Notes: a model not told the origin generated them from the letters alone. A stretch of DNA of 64,000 nucleotides from Legionella sp. (GCA_031291095.1 JARLJR010000085.1:1-64000); one strand, 5' to 3'. Positions 36,179 through 46,043 are shown, numbered from the stretch's first letter. A program made the numbers and translations.

Positions 36179-39100
36179 ATGGGAACATTGAAGAACATAG
36201 GAAAAGTAGTAAGAGGCACTGCCACGGTAGTAAAAGGTACCGCGCAAGCAGTAAAAGGAACAGCAAAAATTACCACGAAAATAGTAAAAGGCACTGTAGG
36301 ACTTTTTGCCAGTAGTTCTAATTCATCAGAGCAGCAGTCCCCAGAATTGCAGGCCACACCGAGTCCTTCCAATACCTCCATTTCAAGTACTGAAGCGTCT
36401 TCCTCCAGACCAAACACCGTAGATAGAGGCGCACAAAATATCTATAGGGAAGAAGCCATCCTACAAGATAAAACAGCAACGGAGCTCTATGCTATTTTAT
36501 CTTGTAGCAATGAGGCTCTAAAAAAACACTACCAACCACTTATAGAAAAAAATATTGAAAATCTAATTCCAACCGGAGAACCCCTGTTTATTGCTCCTCA
36601 CTCCATAGAGCAACGTAAATCATGGATAAACCGCATGATGCTTATTTCTTTGGTTCTTCAAACCGTAAAAAGTCGAGAAGATGATAAGCAATTACACCTG
36701 CTAATACAGCGTCTATTCGATGCGAATATTGACCAACATCTATATTTTGTATTGTCACCACATTATAGGGATCTATCTTTGCTTAGAGCCCTACTAGCCT
36801 CCACCCTAGTATCAATATGGATGCTACACATAAAACCATGTACTAATGAACACATACGAAAAATGGCACGCGTGCTCTTCGATGCAAGAGACGCTCGCAT
36901 TATCACCAAATTTCACGCTGAGCAAGATGTTTTAGGGATAATGCTGGCATCTGATTTTGGTAGATGGATTACCCCAAACAACTCAAAAACTGCAATTGAT
37001 AAAGAATTGCTGCATTTTTGGCATAAGCTAGACCTAAATAGACTATTAACACACCACCTTTTAATACCCGTTTTTTTACCACCCGGACTTTCTGCCAACC
37101 CTCAGCCATTCAGCTTCGAAACTCAGAAACTCATTGTACAAAAGCTAGTGCACCATGTAATTCTGCTCGCCCAAAAAGCGACACAGAATCAACTCACCTC
37201 TGCAGAGAATGAACAATTATCTAAATGTTTAAATTACCTACGCTCTATAGCCTGGAGTCGAGCAGAACTAACTCCTCAATTTGCTGAGCTACTGGAGTAC
37301 CCTAAGCTCTTAGCTGTGCTAGATGAAAAGCAGCAAGTGGATGTTTTAATAACTCTTCTAGCCAAATATGAATGTAACCCAGGGGATTGTGGTCGCAAAG
37401 AATGTAGTCACGAAGAGTGTATCGTACCGTATATCTTTGAAAGACTAAACTCGGATACAGCGAATGCAAAGCAATCACTACCCTCAGAACTGATGCGGCT
37501 TATGGGGTTAAATGAGCTTGCTCTAAAATGTCGAATTGCAGCATTAAGCCAAGCAGCGGTACAAAGAGAGACACAGCAGGAAGCAGATCAACAGTTCAAC
37601 GAACTGATACGTGATCATAGTGCATCAACACTTCCAATAACTGAAAAAATAGGCTTAATTGAATACGTATACCATGAATATCCTAATCTAATGGATAAGG
37701 TACGCTACCTATCTGAACGAATGAGGACCTATGGTGATAATCAAGAACCTGATTTATTTTTTCATAGTGCGCTTCAACTTATACGTGAAAAACAGACTCC
37801 TAAAAAAATTAAGGATGAAACGTGTATCACCTTAGTTCACGAAATTGTCCAAGGAAACCTTGTACCACGAGCACCAATAATCACTGGCACAACAGCAAAA
37901 GAGACTGATTTTCAACGTTCTATTTTTGCTTATCAATTTTTACTTGGTAATGACCACCCTGATGCACAACGCTTCAAGCAATTATATGAGCTTATCATCT
38001 CCGGAGGGCATCTCGAAAAATTAAATGAGCAGATACCTCTATGGAAACCTGGAGCATTAAAACAAGTTATCGCTTTTTACCAAAACCCCGATAATATTCT
38101 GATTCCACACGCTGAGTTTATGCGTTTGTTCCTAGAAACAATTAAAACCAAAATGGAATTACTTATACGCGATGCAAGATATAGCCATTATACGACAGAA
38201 ATATTTGAGCTTGCAGCACAATACAATCCTGAACTCTTCAAATCTATTGTACTAGATATGGTAACGTTCTCCACTCAGGAGCAAATACAATGCTTTTTGC
38301 AAGTACCTCAAGGCCCTTATACCAATGTTTTATTCTATACAATCGCTCAACACCCAACCTTATTTCGACCATTAATCGATAGAGCCCTAGCCCTACATTC
38401 CTCCGACAAACAACAAGTCAAAACCTTATTCAATCAACCGAGTCTAAGCGGAGAAACATCATTAATGCACGTTTTTTTGTTTGGATCCCCAGAACAATTA
38501 AGCCGATTAATTGATTTCGATATAAACATTGATCAGCTCGATACGAACCTTGATACCCATTTGCACCATGCGATCAAAGACGGAAATACCGCCTTAGTTG
38601 AACAATTACTCCAAAAAAATGCCAATATTACTATTAAAAACATGCAACAAATGCACGCTCTTGAGATTGCAATGACCTATCAACCTAAGTTTATCAAACC
38701 TATTTTACTGAGGCTTGCACGATTGCCGCTAGAAGAACAGACAGAATATCTACTTAATCTATCGGATGCTTTCTATGATATTGTTCTGGAAGATTCTATG
38801 CTACTTAGTACTCTCATTACACTGAGCTCATTTAATCTGGATGCTAACAATCCTACAGAGTTAAACCTTATGTTAAGTACTATGGAGCTTGATATGTATT
38901 TACAAAAATTTGGTGCTCAGTATCTAAGTATGAAAGAAAAATCACGGGCAAATGCAAAATATACTGAGGCCGCAGCTGCAACTAAAACCCTCTTAATCGA
39001 ATGCATTAAAGCCAAAATTAGGCTCTTTCAAAATGATGATGCTCTTGATATCAAAATAAATACATTTAAGCAACGCTACAGTGATGCAATTGAAACAGCA

Positions 39101-39259
39101 AGAACTGTACTTAGTCATTACCGAGAATGGGGAAAATGGTTTGCTTATGCTGCGCTACCTGTTTCGCTCTCCTTATATGGCTTAGGTTTATTTTCTTTCA
39201 AAACCAGTTCGGAACAATCACTTGATGAGTTAAATCAGCAAGTGAAGCGATTTAAATAA
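36179..39259 (+). CDS. large ankyrin-containing effector candidate
   Basis: I do not recognise this 1026-residue protein. Residues 9-38 are near-perfect 7-residue repeats (VVRGTAT VVKGTAQ AVKGTAK), an amphipathic or membrane-seeking helix. A Ser/Pro/Thr linker (44-80) follows, then a long helical body. A Cys cluster (CGRKECSHEEC, about 400-412) could bind zinc. Helical units like IFELAAQYNPELFKSIVLDM (about 675-745), two or three ankyrin-type repeats (about 757-850; THLHHAIKDGNTALVEQLLQ) and a C-terminal hydrophobic helix (about 984-1003) complete it. The start is the ATG after CAGGT; the GTG at 36119 is weaker. The domain mix fits a Dot/Icm effector, which is inference. Confidence 0.72.
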   Translation: MGTLKNIGKVVRGTATVVKGTAQAVKGTAKITTKIVKGTVGLFASSSNSSEQQSPELQATPSPSNTSISSTEASSSRPNTVDRGAQNIYREEAILQDKTATELYAILSCSNEALKKHYQPLIEKNIENLIPTGEPLFIAPHSIEQRKSWINRMMLISLVLQTVKSREDDKQLHLLIQRLFDANIDQHLYFVLSPHYRDLSLLRALLASTLVSIWMLHIKPCTNEHIRKMARVLFDARDARIITKFHAEQDVLGIMLASDFGRWITPNNSKTAIDKELLHFWHKLDLNRLLTHHLLIPVFLPPGLSANPQPFSFETQKLIVQKLVHHVILLAQKATQNQLTSAENEQLSKCLNYLRSIAWSRAELTPQFAELLEYPKLLAVLDEKQQVDVLITLLAKYECNPGDCGRKECSHEECIVPYIFERLNSDTANAKQSLPSELMRLMGLNELALKCRIAALSQAAVQRETQQEADQQFNELIRDHSASTLPITEKIGLIEYVYHEYPNLMDKVRYLSERMRTYGDNQEPDLFFHSALQLIREKQTPKKIKDETCITLVHEIVQGNLVPRAPIITGTTAKETDFQRSIFAYQFLLGNDHPDAQRFKQLYELIISGGHLEKLNEQIPLWKPGALKQVIAFYQNPDNILIPHAEFMRLFLETIKTKMELLIRDARYSHYTTEIFELAAQYNPELFKSIVLDMVTFSTQEQIQCFLQVPQGPYTNVLFYTIAQHPTLFRPLIDRALALHSSDKQQVKTLFNQPSLSGETSLMHVFLFGSPEQLSRLIDFDINIDQLDTNLDTHLHHAIKDGNTALVEQLLQKNANITIKNMQQMHALEIAMTYQPKFIKPILLRLARLPLEEQTEYLLNLSDAFYDIVLEDSMLLSTLITLSSFNLDANNPTELNLMLSTMELDMYLQKFGAQYLSMKEKSRANAKYTEAAAATKTLLIECIKAKIRLFQNDDALDIKINTFKQRYSDAIETARTVLSHYREWGKWFAYAALPVSLSLYGLGLFSFKTSSEQSLDELNQQVKRFK

Positions 39260-39370
39260 GTGTAGCCAGGTGCTTGCACTTACTTAGGAATTTATAAACA
39301 AGAGTAGGTCGGCCCCATGGCTTAATGGTACTTGCTTAAGACTGATTACTCTTTGGGTTGGTCTGCTTAA

Positions 39371-39445
39371 TGTAGGCTGGGCTGAAAAGCCCAGCATTGG
39401 AAGTGGCACAAACTGTGTTTGCTGGGCTTTTCAGCCCAGCCTACG
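39371..39445. repeat. repeat family D, copy 3 (complete)
   Basis: TGTAGGCTGGGCTGAAAAGC-CCAGC at the left and GCTGGGCTTTTCAGCCCAGC-CTAC at the right make two nested hairpins. It sits between convergent genes (the ankyrin protein and the OPT transporter), a natural place for a bidirectional terminator. Confidence 0.75.
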
Positions 39446-39502
39446 TCTCACTCTATAATTTTCCTTAAGTAAGTGCCATTAAGGCCATAAGCCCCTACAT
39501 AC

Positions 39503-41503
39503 TTAAATTTTTCCAGAACAGACCCGGCGATTGATCCACCAGGCTAATAATAATGTGGAAAAGACACCTAAATAAACACTGGTATTTTTCCAACCTGCGC
39601 CAGCCAATTGCAGTGCATCAGGATTTTGTGCAATGGAGAAGGGAATAGCGAGCAATACATCAATGATCGCTGAACCTGCAACTAAACCACAAGCAATCAA
39701 AGTTCCCTTTTGTTTTCTCGTAACCTGTTCTTCCTCACTTTTCTTGACGCGACGTAAATGCCTTTGTACAAATAAAGCAATCATCCCGCCAATGAATAAT
39801 GGGAATGAAGAGGAAAGAGGTAAATACATGCCTATAGCAACCCCAAGGATGGACAAGTTGAGGTAGCGTCTTATTTTAAAGATATGGTTCAGGAAAATGA
39901 TTATTAAAATGACACCAGAACCAACAAACATCATATTCCAAGGCAATGAATTTTGAAACACTGCTTCAGTTATTGCGGCCATCAAGGCAGCAGTTGGTGC
40001 AGGTAAGGATTGGCTCACATCCATTCCAGGATGAGGCATAATCCCAGCAATACCATATACATTAAATAAAAGCTGCATTACTGGCGGAATTACCAACGAA
40101 GAAACCACAACCCCGAGTAAAAGCATGAGCTGTTGTTTCCAGGGAGTAGCACCAACCAACTGCCCTACTTTTAAATCCTGAGTATTATCATTCGCAATAG
40201 CCGCAATTCCAGTAACTACTGAGCCAATCATAATTGTAATTGCTTCTGCTGCTTGTATTTGCTGAGGGCTTAATGGCAACGGCAGGAAATGATCGATAGC
40301 AACTAATAACAACCATGCAGCAAATAACATCCCAGAAATAACCACCGAACTACCCGGACTGGCAGTAACCCCAACCATTCCCGAAAAATAGGCCGTAATT
40401 ACCGAAAAGATAAAGCCAATAAATAAGACATACAGCACAGCAAGAAACACTAACGTAGGCGAATAATCGTTATCTAATCCTACTTGTGCTAAAGGCAACA
40501 CTAATTGGAAAAATAAAAATAAAATCGAAGCCATCACCCCTATCCCCATAAGCAGGTAAGGAAGTGGAATGTCTTTGTCTGTACGCGGTACTTGTAAATC
40601 CATACGGCTTTTCGATAAAAAGGTACTAAAAGAGGTTTGAATACTCTTGGACAATGGCTTAACTAATTTCAGAAAAGTCCACATGCCAGCAAATAACATG
40701 GCTCCAATGCCCAGATAACGCATCTCACTATTCCATAAGAATGATGCGGCTTGCTCTGGATTGTAATGCGTTAAAAATTCAGGATAAACACGGCTTACTA
40801 TAGGTAAAGCAACTAACCAAGAAATAACCGCACCCAAAAAGATACTGATCGCCATATCATGTCCGACCAGATAACCAGCACCTATCATGGTTGCCGAAAA
40901 ACCAGCACCTAAACCAAATAAGGAACGTTTAACAACAAACCAATATCCCCAGCTGTTTGCAATAAGTTTAAAACCAGTTTGCAACAATTCAATTAGGCCA
41001 CCAATCGCGCCCCCCATCAATATATCGCTAATTCCGGCTTTTTCTACTGAGGATTTTAATACCTCAGCAATAGCTCGTCCCTCAGGGAATTTTAAATTAC
41101 GATCATTAACTAAAATACGGCGCAAAGGAATTGAGAAAAGAACGCCAAGAATTCCCCCGCTCACTGCAATAAAAAAGTTAGTCAGGTAATCAAAATGATT
41201 CCAATAGCCAATAATGATCAAGGCGGGAATCGTATACACAATACCACCAGCGACAGCCTCTCCTGCAGAGGCAGCCGTTTGCACGGCATTATTTTCCAAA
41301 ACAGTCGAGTTTTTAAAGAAACGTAAAATTCCCATGGAAATAATGGCGGCAGGAATCGATGCAGAAGTTAAAATACCTAACTTTAACGCCAAATAGGCGT
41401 TTGACATGGCCAATAATATGGTCAATATTATGGCCAAAATAATGACCCGAAAAGTTAATTCAGCTACTTTTTTATCAGCAGCTATAAAAGGTATATCACT
41501 CAT
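39503..41503 (-). CDS. OPT-family oligopeptide transporter
   Basis: From the chosen ATG this inner-membrane protein has 666 residues and about 14-16 hydrophobic helices, the pattern of the prokaryotic OPT family (AYLALKLGILTSASIPAA near the N-terminus, PEGRAIAEVLKSS, SAGEAVAGGIVYT and ITAYFSGMVGVTASPGSSVV are family-like). OPT members import peptides or metal-chelate complexes. The ATG overlaps the stop of the upstream gene (ATGA) with GGAAG in front; an in-frame TTG lies four codons earlier. It is the last gene of an apparent SDR-hutI-DUF3298-OPT operon, suggesting peptide or amino-acid uptake linked to histidine catabolism. Confidence 0.92.
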   Translation of the reverse strand: MSDIPFIAADKKVAELTFRVIILAIILTILLAMSNAYLALKLGILTSASIPAAIISMGILRFFKNSTVLENNAVQTAASAGEAVAGGIVYTIPALIIIGYWNHFDYLTNFFIAVSGGILGVLFSIPLRRILVNDRNLKFPEGRAIAEVLKSSVEKAGISDILMGGAIGGLIELLQTGFKLIANSWGYWFVVKRSLFGLGAGFSATMIGAGYLVGHDMAISIFLGAVISWLVALPIVSRVYPEFLTHYNPEQAASFLWNSEMRYLGIGAMLFAGMWTFLKLVKPLSKSIQTSFSTFLSKSRMDLQVPRTDKDIPLPYLLMGIGVMASILFLFFQLVLPLAQVGLDNDYSPTLVFLAVLYVLFIGFIFSVITAYFSGMVGVTASPGSSVVISGMLFAAWLLLVAIDHFLPLPLSPQQIQAAEAITIMIGSVVTGIAAIANDNTQDLKVGQLVGATPWKQQLMLLLGVVVSSLVIPPVMQLLFNVYGIAGIMPHPGMDVSQSLPAPTAALMAAITEAVFQNSLPWNMMFVGSGVILIIIFLNHIFKIRRYLNLSILGVAIGMYLPLSSSFPLFIGGMIALFVQRHLRRVKKSEEEQVTRKQKGTLIACGLVAGSAIIDVLLAIPFSIAQNPDALQLAGAGWKNTSVYLGVFSTLLLAWWINRRVCSGKI

Positions 41504-42186
41504 CAAGACTTCCAAACTGTTTTTTGTATTTCAGGTTTCAACATCGCTGAAATAGCAGATAAAGGAATTGAAACTATTTGTGGACCATAAACATAAGCCG
41601 CCACTTGATAGCTATCAAAAATAATCTCAAGTCCTTTTGGTGAGAAAGACCAAACATGGTAATTCTCCGCGACCGGTTTAGTCCCTTCCTTGATCCATTT
41701 CGCATCAGAAATATTCTTTGCTGTAATATCTTTACTACTGATTTCAGAAATTGTTTTTAAATAATCAGCTCCATCAACAAATAACTCAGTAAGTTCAATT
41801 TGGCGATTATTAACAAAATTCAATACAGCAGTCGTATTTAATGGATGAGCCGCACCGCGATGATAAATAGAAATATTAAAACGAACACTTAAAGCATTAT
41901 TTTGCTCGTAAGGAATAGAGTAGGTAATATTTAGTCCACTTTTACCTGAAACATCTAAAGCAACATTTTCATCTTCAGACAATTCACTAAAAAAACTTTT
42001 TTGCGTTTGTTCAATGAAATCTTTTACCACCGTATTCACATTGGCATCTTTGAAGCCTTGTGGGTATTTTACATCGATAATATAGGTCGATGTTTCTTTC
42101 TTAAGTGATGCCGGAGTAACTGCCTGAGCAGCAAAAGAAGAAACAATAAATAACACCGATAAAACGAATTTTAATTGGTTCATCAT
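41503..42186 (-). CDS. exported DUF3298/DUF4163-type protein
   Basis: This 227-residue protein has a signal peptide (about 1-22, ending AQAV). The rest matches the RsiV-like DUF4163-DUF3298 arrangement: a first part with YIIDVKYPQGFKDANVN, the FNISIYHRGAAHPLNTTAVL segment, then NRQIELTELFVDGADYL and a C-terminal GLEIIFDSYQVAAYVYGPQ-IVSIPL block. Family members bind lysozyme or cell-wall fragments or have unknown roles. No membrane anchor or sigma factor is present, so it is not an RsiV. The stop overlaps the OPT start, and hutI ends 15 bases upstream. Confidence 0.85.
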   Translation of the reverse strand: MMNQLKFVLSVLFIVSSFAAQAVTPASLKKETSTYIIDVKYPQGFKDANVNTVVKDFIEQTQKSFFSELSEDENVALDVSGKSGLNITYSIPYEQNNALSVRFNISIYHRGAAHPLNTTAVLNFVNNRQIELTELFVDGADYLKTISEISSKDITAKNISDAKWIKEGTKPVAENYHVWSFSPKGLEIIFDSYQVAAYVYGPQIVSIPLSAISAMLKPEIQKTVWKS

Positions 42187-42201
42187 AATTTAGTTCCCAA
42201 G

Positions 42202-43422
42202 TCAAAGATCTCTCATAGATACCCATTCACCAGCAATCATTGTTTGGTGAGGCAATGGATATGCAAAATAATAACAAAGTGCAGCACCCTCGGTGGCAGA
42301 CCATAATACCAAATCTGCAGCCATACCAGGAGCAATCTGACCAACTTCTTTGTCTAAACCCAAAGCTTTAGCTGCTTGGCTCGTCACTCCAGCCAACACC
42401 TCAGGAACAGATAGAGCAAAAAATTGGCATGCCATACTCATCATCAATCTCAATGACGCAGTTGGTGAGGAACCCGGATTACAATCGCTAGCAATAGCCA
42501 TCCCGACTCCCGCCTGGCGTAATAAATCTACCGGTGGCTTATGCTGTTCGCGTAAAAAATAATAAGCACCTGGAAGTAATACCGCCACGGTATTGGACTT
42601 AGCCAAAGCCTGTGCTCCTTTCTCATCTAAAAACTCCAGGTGGTCACAAGATAAAGCCCCAAATTCAGCAGCCAGCTCACTTGCACCCAGATTAGATAAT
42701 TGCTCTGCATGACACTTTATTGGTAAATTCAAAGCATGAGCTGCATGAAAAATTTGTTTTGTTTGCGCCAGTGAAAAAGCAATCGACTCACAAAAAACAT
42801 CTACTGCATCGATTAAATTCGCCTCACATAAGGCAGGAAGCATTTCCTGGCACAGTACATCCACATAGGCTTGGCTATTTCCTGTAAACTCAGGTGCAAC
42901 GGCATGCGCACCCAAAAAGGTTTTGCGCACTCTTAAACCAGTCATTTCTCCCAGACGTTTTGCCACACGTAGCATTTTTAATTCTGTAGGCAAATCCAAA
43001 CCGTAGCCTGATTTAATTTCTACCGTGGTTACCCCTTCGTTTTTTAAAGCTAAAATTCTCGGCAAAGATTGCTGGATTAGCTCCTCCTCAGAGGCTGCAC
43101 GAGTTTGCTTTACTGTAGAGATAATCCCACCACCTGCTTTAGCAATTTCAGCATAACTTACTCCAGATAGTTTCATCTGAAATTCTGCTGCTCGATTCCC
43201 TGCAAAAACTAAATGTGTATGGCAATCAATCAAGCCTGGAGTAATTAATTGGCCATGGCAATTAATCTGTTCTTTCGCATCTTTAAAGTGCTGGGGCAAT
43301 TCTGCTTCAGGCCCACACCAAGAAATGATGCCCTTATTAATTGCAATTGCCTGCTGTGCTGATTGTTTTCCTAGAGCATCAACAATAGTTGCGTTAACTA
43401 ATAATTTATCGCAGGCAGACAT
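42202..43422 (-). CDS. hutI: imidazolonepropionase
   Basis: HutI hydrolyses 4-imidazolone-5-propanoate to N-formimidoyl-L-glutamate in histidine degradation. The 406-residue amidohydrolase has the metal motif [16 protein letters not shown], the substrate-binding [15 protein letters not shown] (second His ligand) and [11 protein letters not shown] (metal-binding Asp). The ATG at 43422 shares bases with the stop of the upstream SDR gene (TAATG). An in-frame TTG lies four codons upstream. hutH and hutU are not in this window, so the pathway must be completed from elsewhere or by imported intermediates; hutG lies divergently 138 bases from the SDR gene. Confidence 0.96.
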   Translation of the reverse strand: MSACDKLLVNATIVDALGKQSAQQAIAINKGIISWCGPEAELPQHFKDAKEQINCHGQLITPGLIDCHTHLVFAGNRAAEFQMKLSGVSYAEIAKAGGGIISTVKQTRAASEEELIQQSLPRILALKNEGVTTVEIKSGYGLDLPTELKMLRVAKRLGEMTGLRVRKTFLGAHAVAPEFTGNSQAYVDVLCQEMLPALCEANLIDAVDVFCESIAFSLAQTKQIFHAAHALNLPIKCHAEQLSNLGASELAAEFGALSCDHLEFLDEKGAQALAKSNTVAVLLPGAYYFLREQHKPPVDLLRQAGVGMAIASDCNPGSSPTASLRLMMSMACQFFALSVPEVLAGVTSQAAKALGLDKEVGQIAPGMAADLVLWSATEGAALCYYFAYPLPHQTMIAGEWVSMRDL

Positions 43423-44204
43423 TAAAAATCCCAATGAAGAACTTGATGGGGAGGTTTAAGCCATGCTGCATGGTGGCTGGTATCGTAAATGTCCCATTCT
43501 TTAGAACCATAGGTTTGCGTGTCAACATCCAACAATAACCAAGTTAAAAACTCTGCAACAGTTTCTGGAGCAACTAAGCGCCCCTTCTCTTTCAGGCGTT
43601 TGTAGAAATTACCTTTATCATGATCTGGATTTTCGTCACTGCGAGCCAAAACTTGCATGTTCGTGTCAATAATTCCTGGCATTACACTTGTAAAAGTAAC
43701 CGATTCAGACTCCAGGTGCCAGCACTTAGACAACATAGCTAAGGCTGCTTTTGAAACGCAATAAGCGCCCCAGCCTTTTATTGCAAAATAAGCAGCACCG
43801 GAACCAATATTTAACACACGACCTTGATTTAACTTGGCATATAATATTTGTGATAAATAAAGTGGGGCATTTAAATTAGTATTTATTGCATTTTGCCATT
43901 CTTGAGGCTCAACATCTTTTAATAATCTCAGGGGATTTAAAGTACCTGCATTATTAATCAGCGCCGTAATTTGAGATACTGAATCCAGATGCGTTTTTAT
44001 AGCCGCTAATCCATCAGGAGTAGAAACGTCAGCGCAGAAATATTGAACGTTTGTAGCGGCAACTGCTGCTTCCTTCAATAACTGCTCTCGACGCCCAATG
44101 ATTAATACATTTTTACCGCGTTTATCCAAAGATAAGGCTAAAGCTTTTCCTATACCACTTCCACCGCCAGTAATAATAAACACAATATCCTCTGTATCCT
44201 CCAT
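43422..44204 (-). CDS. short-chain dehydrogenase/reductase
   Basis: This 260-residue classical SDR has the nucleotide-binding [12 protein letters not shown], the NNAG motif ([10 protein letters not shown]), catalytic Ser in [14 protein letters not shown] and the YCVSK active site (Tyr and Lys in [13 protein letters not shown]). Residues like GRREQ after the second strand suggest NADPH preference. It resembles sepiapterin- or benzil-reductase-type SDRs by length and layout. It is the first gene of the SDR-hutI-DUF3298-OPT operon; a role in histidine catabolism is not known and is suggested only by the overlap with hutI. Confidence 0.9.
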   Translation of the reverse strand: MEDTEDIVFIITGGGSGIGKALALSLDKRGKNVLIIGRREQLLKEAAVAATNVQYFCADVSTPDGLAAIKTHLDSVSQITALINNAGTLNPLRLLKDVEPQEWQNAINTNLNAPLYLSQILYAKLNQGRVLNIGSGAAYFAIKGWGAYCVSKAALAMLSKCWHLESESVTFTSVMPGIIDTNMQVLARSDENPDHDKGNFYKRLKEKGRLVAPETVAEFLTWLLLDVDTQTYGSKEWDIYDTSHHAAWLKPPHQVLHWDF

Positions 44205-44342
44205 CTAAGTGTACACAGATAATACCAGACATTAGACTAAGTTGGCATATTTTAACCTGGTAAAGACAAAATTTCTTTTTTTATCGCAAGTACTATAGAA
44301 TCAATAACTTTCACGATGTATCGCTAATGCAGGGAGAATTTA

Positions 44343-45302
44343 ATGTTTGAAAATCTGTCCAATTATCGGCATGCCGACCCGCTTTTATGGCAAGGTAGAA
44401 AAGATACTCCCAATGCAGAGCGTTTTTTTCAAAAAATAACCTTTCCCACACAACAAACCGATTTAATTAGCAAAGAGAAAAAAACCGTTTTTGTTGGCTT
44501 TGCTAGCGATGCCGGGGTGCGACGTAACCAGGGCAGACCAGGAGCAAAACAGGGACCCGACCAAATAAAAACTCAGTTGGCAAAGCTCCCCTGCTCCAAT
44601 AACAAGGTTTATGTCGACTTAGGGAATATCATCTGTGAACAGGATGAACTGGAATTGGCACAAAGCCAATTTGCCAGTTTGATTAATTTTTGCCATCAAC
44701 AGGGACACCAAACCATTGCATTAGGTGGAGGTCATGAAATTGCTTGGGCACATTATCAAGGTTTAGCGCCTCACTATACGCGTTTAGGAATTATTAATTT
44801 TGATGCACACTTTGATCTGCGCCCTTACCCCAAAGATCAGCTTGGAACTTCAGGAACTCCTTTTTCACAAATTGCCGCTTGGTGTGAAGAAAACCGACGT
44901 AAATTTGATTATTGCTGTCTGGGTATACAGCAGATGGGTAATACTCCTTCGTTGTTTCGTCGTGCAGCGGAATTAAATGTACGTTATTTAACGGCAGAAG
45001 ATATTTATGAGAAAAGTCTCGCTTGGCATTTGGCTTTTCTTGATGATTTTATGCTGAATCAGGACCATATTTATTTGACCATCTGTCTTGATGTTTTAGC
45101 TGAATGTTTTGCCCCCGGGGTAAGTGCCCCACAACCATTGGGGTTAACCCCATGGCAAATATTGCCACTCTTGAAATACATCATGCAAAGTGGCAAAGTA
45201 GTGAGTTTAGACATTGCAGAGCTTTCGCCACCTTTGGATCAGGATCAAAAAACAGCCAGGCTGGCAGCGCTTATTATCGCAGAATTGCTGCACACAATTT
45301 AA
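44343..45302 (+). CDS. hutG: formimidoylglutamase
   Basis: HutG hydrolyses N-formimidoylglutamate to glutamate and formamide, the step after HutI. The 319-residue ureohydrolase (arginase fold) has metal ligands His131 (GGGHEIAW) and Asp154, His156, Asp158 (NFDAHFDLR). The third motif reads TICLDVLAECFAPGVSAP: Cys248 occupies the place where arginases have the first Asp of S-x-D-x-D, while Asp250 is kept. The APGVSAP block is typical of HutG. The gene is divergent from the SDR-hutI operon and ends 12 bases before the IcmL-like gene. Confidence 0.93.
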   Translation: MFENLSNYRHADPLLWQGRKDTPNAERFFQKITFPTQQTDLISKEKKTVFVGFASDAGVRRNQGRPGAKQGPDQIKTQLAKLPCSNNKVYVDLGNIICEQDELELAQSQFASLINFCHQQGHQTIALGGGHEIAWAHYQGLAPHYTRLGIINFDAHFDLRPYPKDQLGTSGTPFSQIAAWCEENRRKFDYCCLGIQQMGNTPSLFRRAAELNVRYLTAEDIYEKSLAWHLAFLDDFMLNQDHIYLTICLDVLAECFAPGVSAPQPLGLTPWQILPLLKYIMQSGKVVSLDIAELSPPLDQDQKTARLAALIIAELLHTI

Positions 45303-45314
45303 AGGAGTTATTTC

Positions 45315-46022
45315 ATGAAGAAAACCATACTTTGGAGTGCCTTAGCTACTCTAATTAGCACTCAAGTATATGCTGCTGATCCAACGCCACCAACAACCCC
45401 ACAACCAGGGCCTACTACACTTCCAGCAGCGCCAGCAGCTCAAGTAGTACCTGCCCCAGCACCTAGTGCGGTCATTGATTGCAATTATAAAATTCCTGCT
45501 CAAGTAAAAAGCGTAGAACAATCTGTTGTTTTAGCTTGGTCTGAAAAAGCAGTGATCCAATCATTTAGCTTTGATCCAAATACCTTAGATGCACAAATGC
45601 AAAAATTACAGACCTGTTTTACTGAACAAGGTTGGACTGGTTTTAGTACCGCATTGAAAAAATCAGGTAATATCGAGGCGATTAAGTCACAAAGTTTAAC
45701 TGTAAGCAGTCATGTTGATGGACAAGGATTTATTACTGATGCCAAAGACAATCAGTGGAAGGTCACATTGCCTTTAGTAGTGATTTATCAAAATGAGAAA
45801 GAAAAAGTTAGCCAATTGCTGAGTGTTGATTTAACTGTCAATCGTAAACCGACTGGGGATCTAGGAATTACCCAAATGATTGCGACTCCACGTGGTACAG
45901 TTACTACGAAAAAACCAGTGTTGGTAAATAATCCAGAGAATACTAATCTTGATACTCGCCCACCAGCTGATAACACGCCTAATGCCCCACAAAACCAGCC
46001 TGTTATAGGCAAGCCTCATTAA
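45315..46022 (+). CDS. exported IcmL/DotI-domain protein
   Basis: This 235-residue protein has a signal peptide (cleavage near VYA-AD, residue 20), a Pro/Ala/Thr-rich spacer (21-52), and a domain (about 70-192) that matches the periplasmic domain of IcmL/DotI, a component of the Dot/Icm type IVB system: LAWSEKAVIQSFSFD, CFTEQGWTGFSTALKKSGNI, a W-x-V-x-LPLVVIYQ strand and LGITQMIATP correspond to the family's conserved blocks. It lacks the membrane helix arrangement of true DotI. Such orphan IcmL-like proteins occur in Legionella; their role is unknown. A Pro/Asn-rich tail ends the protein. It is placed 12 bases after hutG. Confidence 0.85.
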   Translation: MKKTILWSALATLISTQVYAADPTPPTTPQPGPTTLPAAPAAQVVPAPAPSAVIDCNYKIPAQVKSVEQSVVLAWSEKAVIQSFSFDPNTLDAQMQKLQTCFTEQGWTGFSTALKKSGNIEAIKSQSLTVSSHVDGQGFITDAKDNQWKVTLPLVVIYQNEKEKVSQLLSVDLTVNRKPTGDLGITQMIATPRGTVTTKKPVLVNNPENTNLDTRPPADNTPNAPQNQPVIGKPH

Positions 46023-46043
46023 GCCAGCCTTGTGCCACTGAAT

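Noticed and set aside
36179-39259. Insertion of a foreign island with the ankyrin protein
   Set aside because: There is no integrase, tRNA or flanking direct repeat; only repeat family D elements at both sides, which also occur beside mutY.
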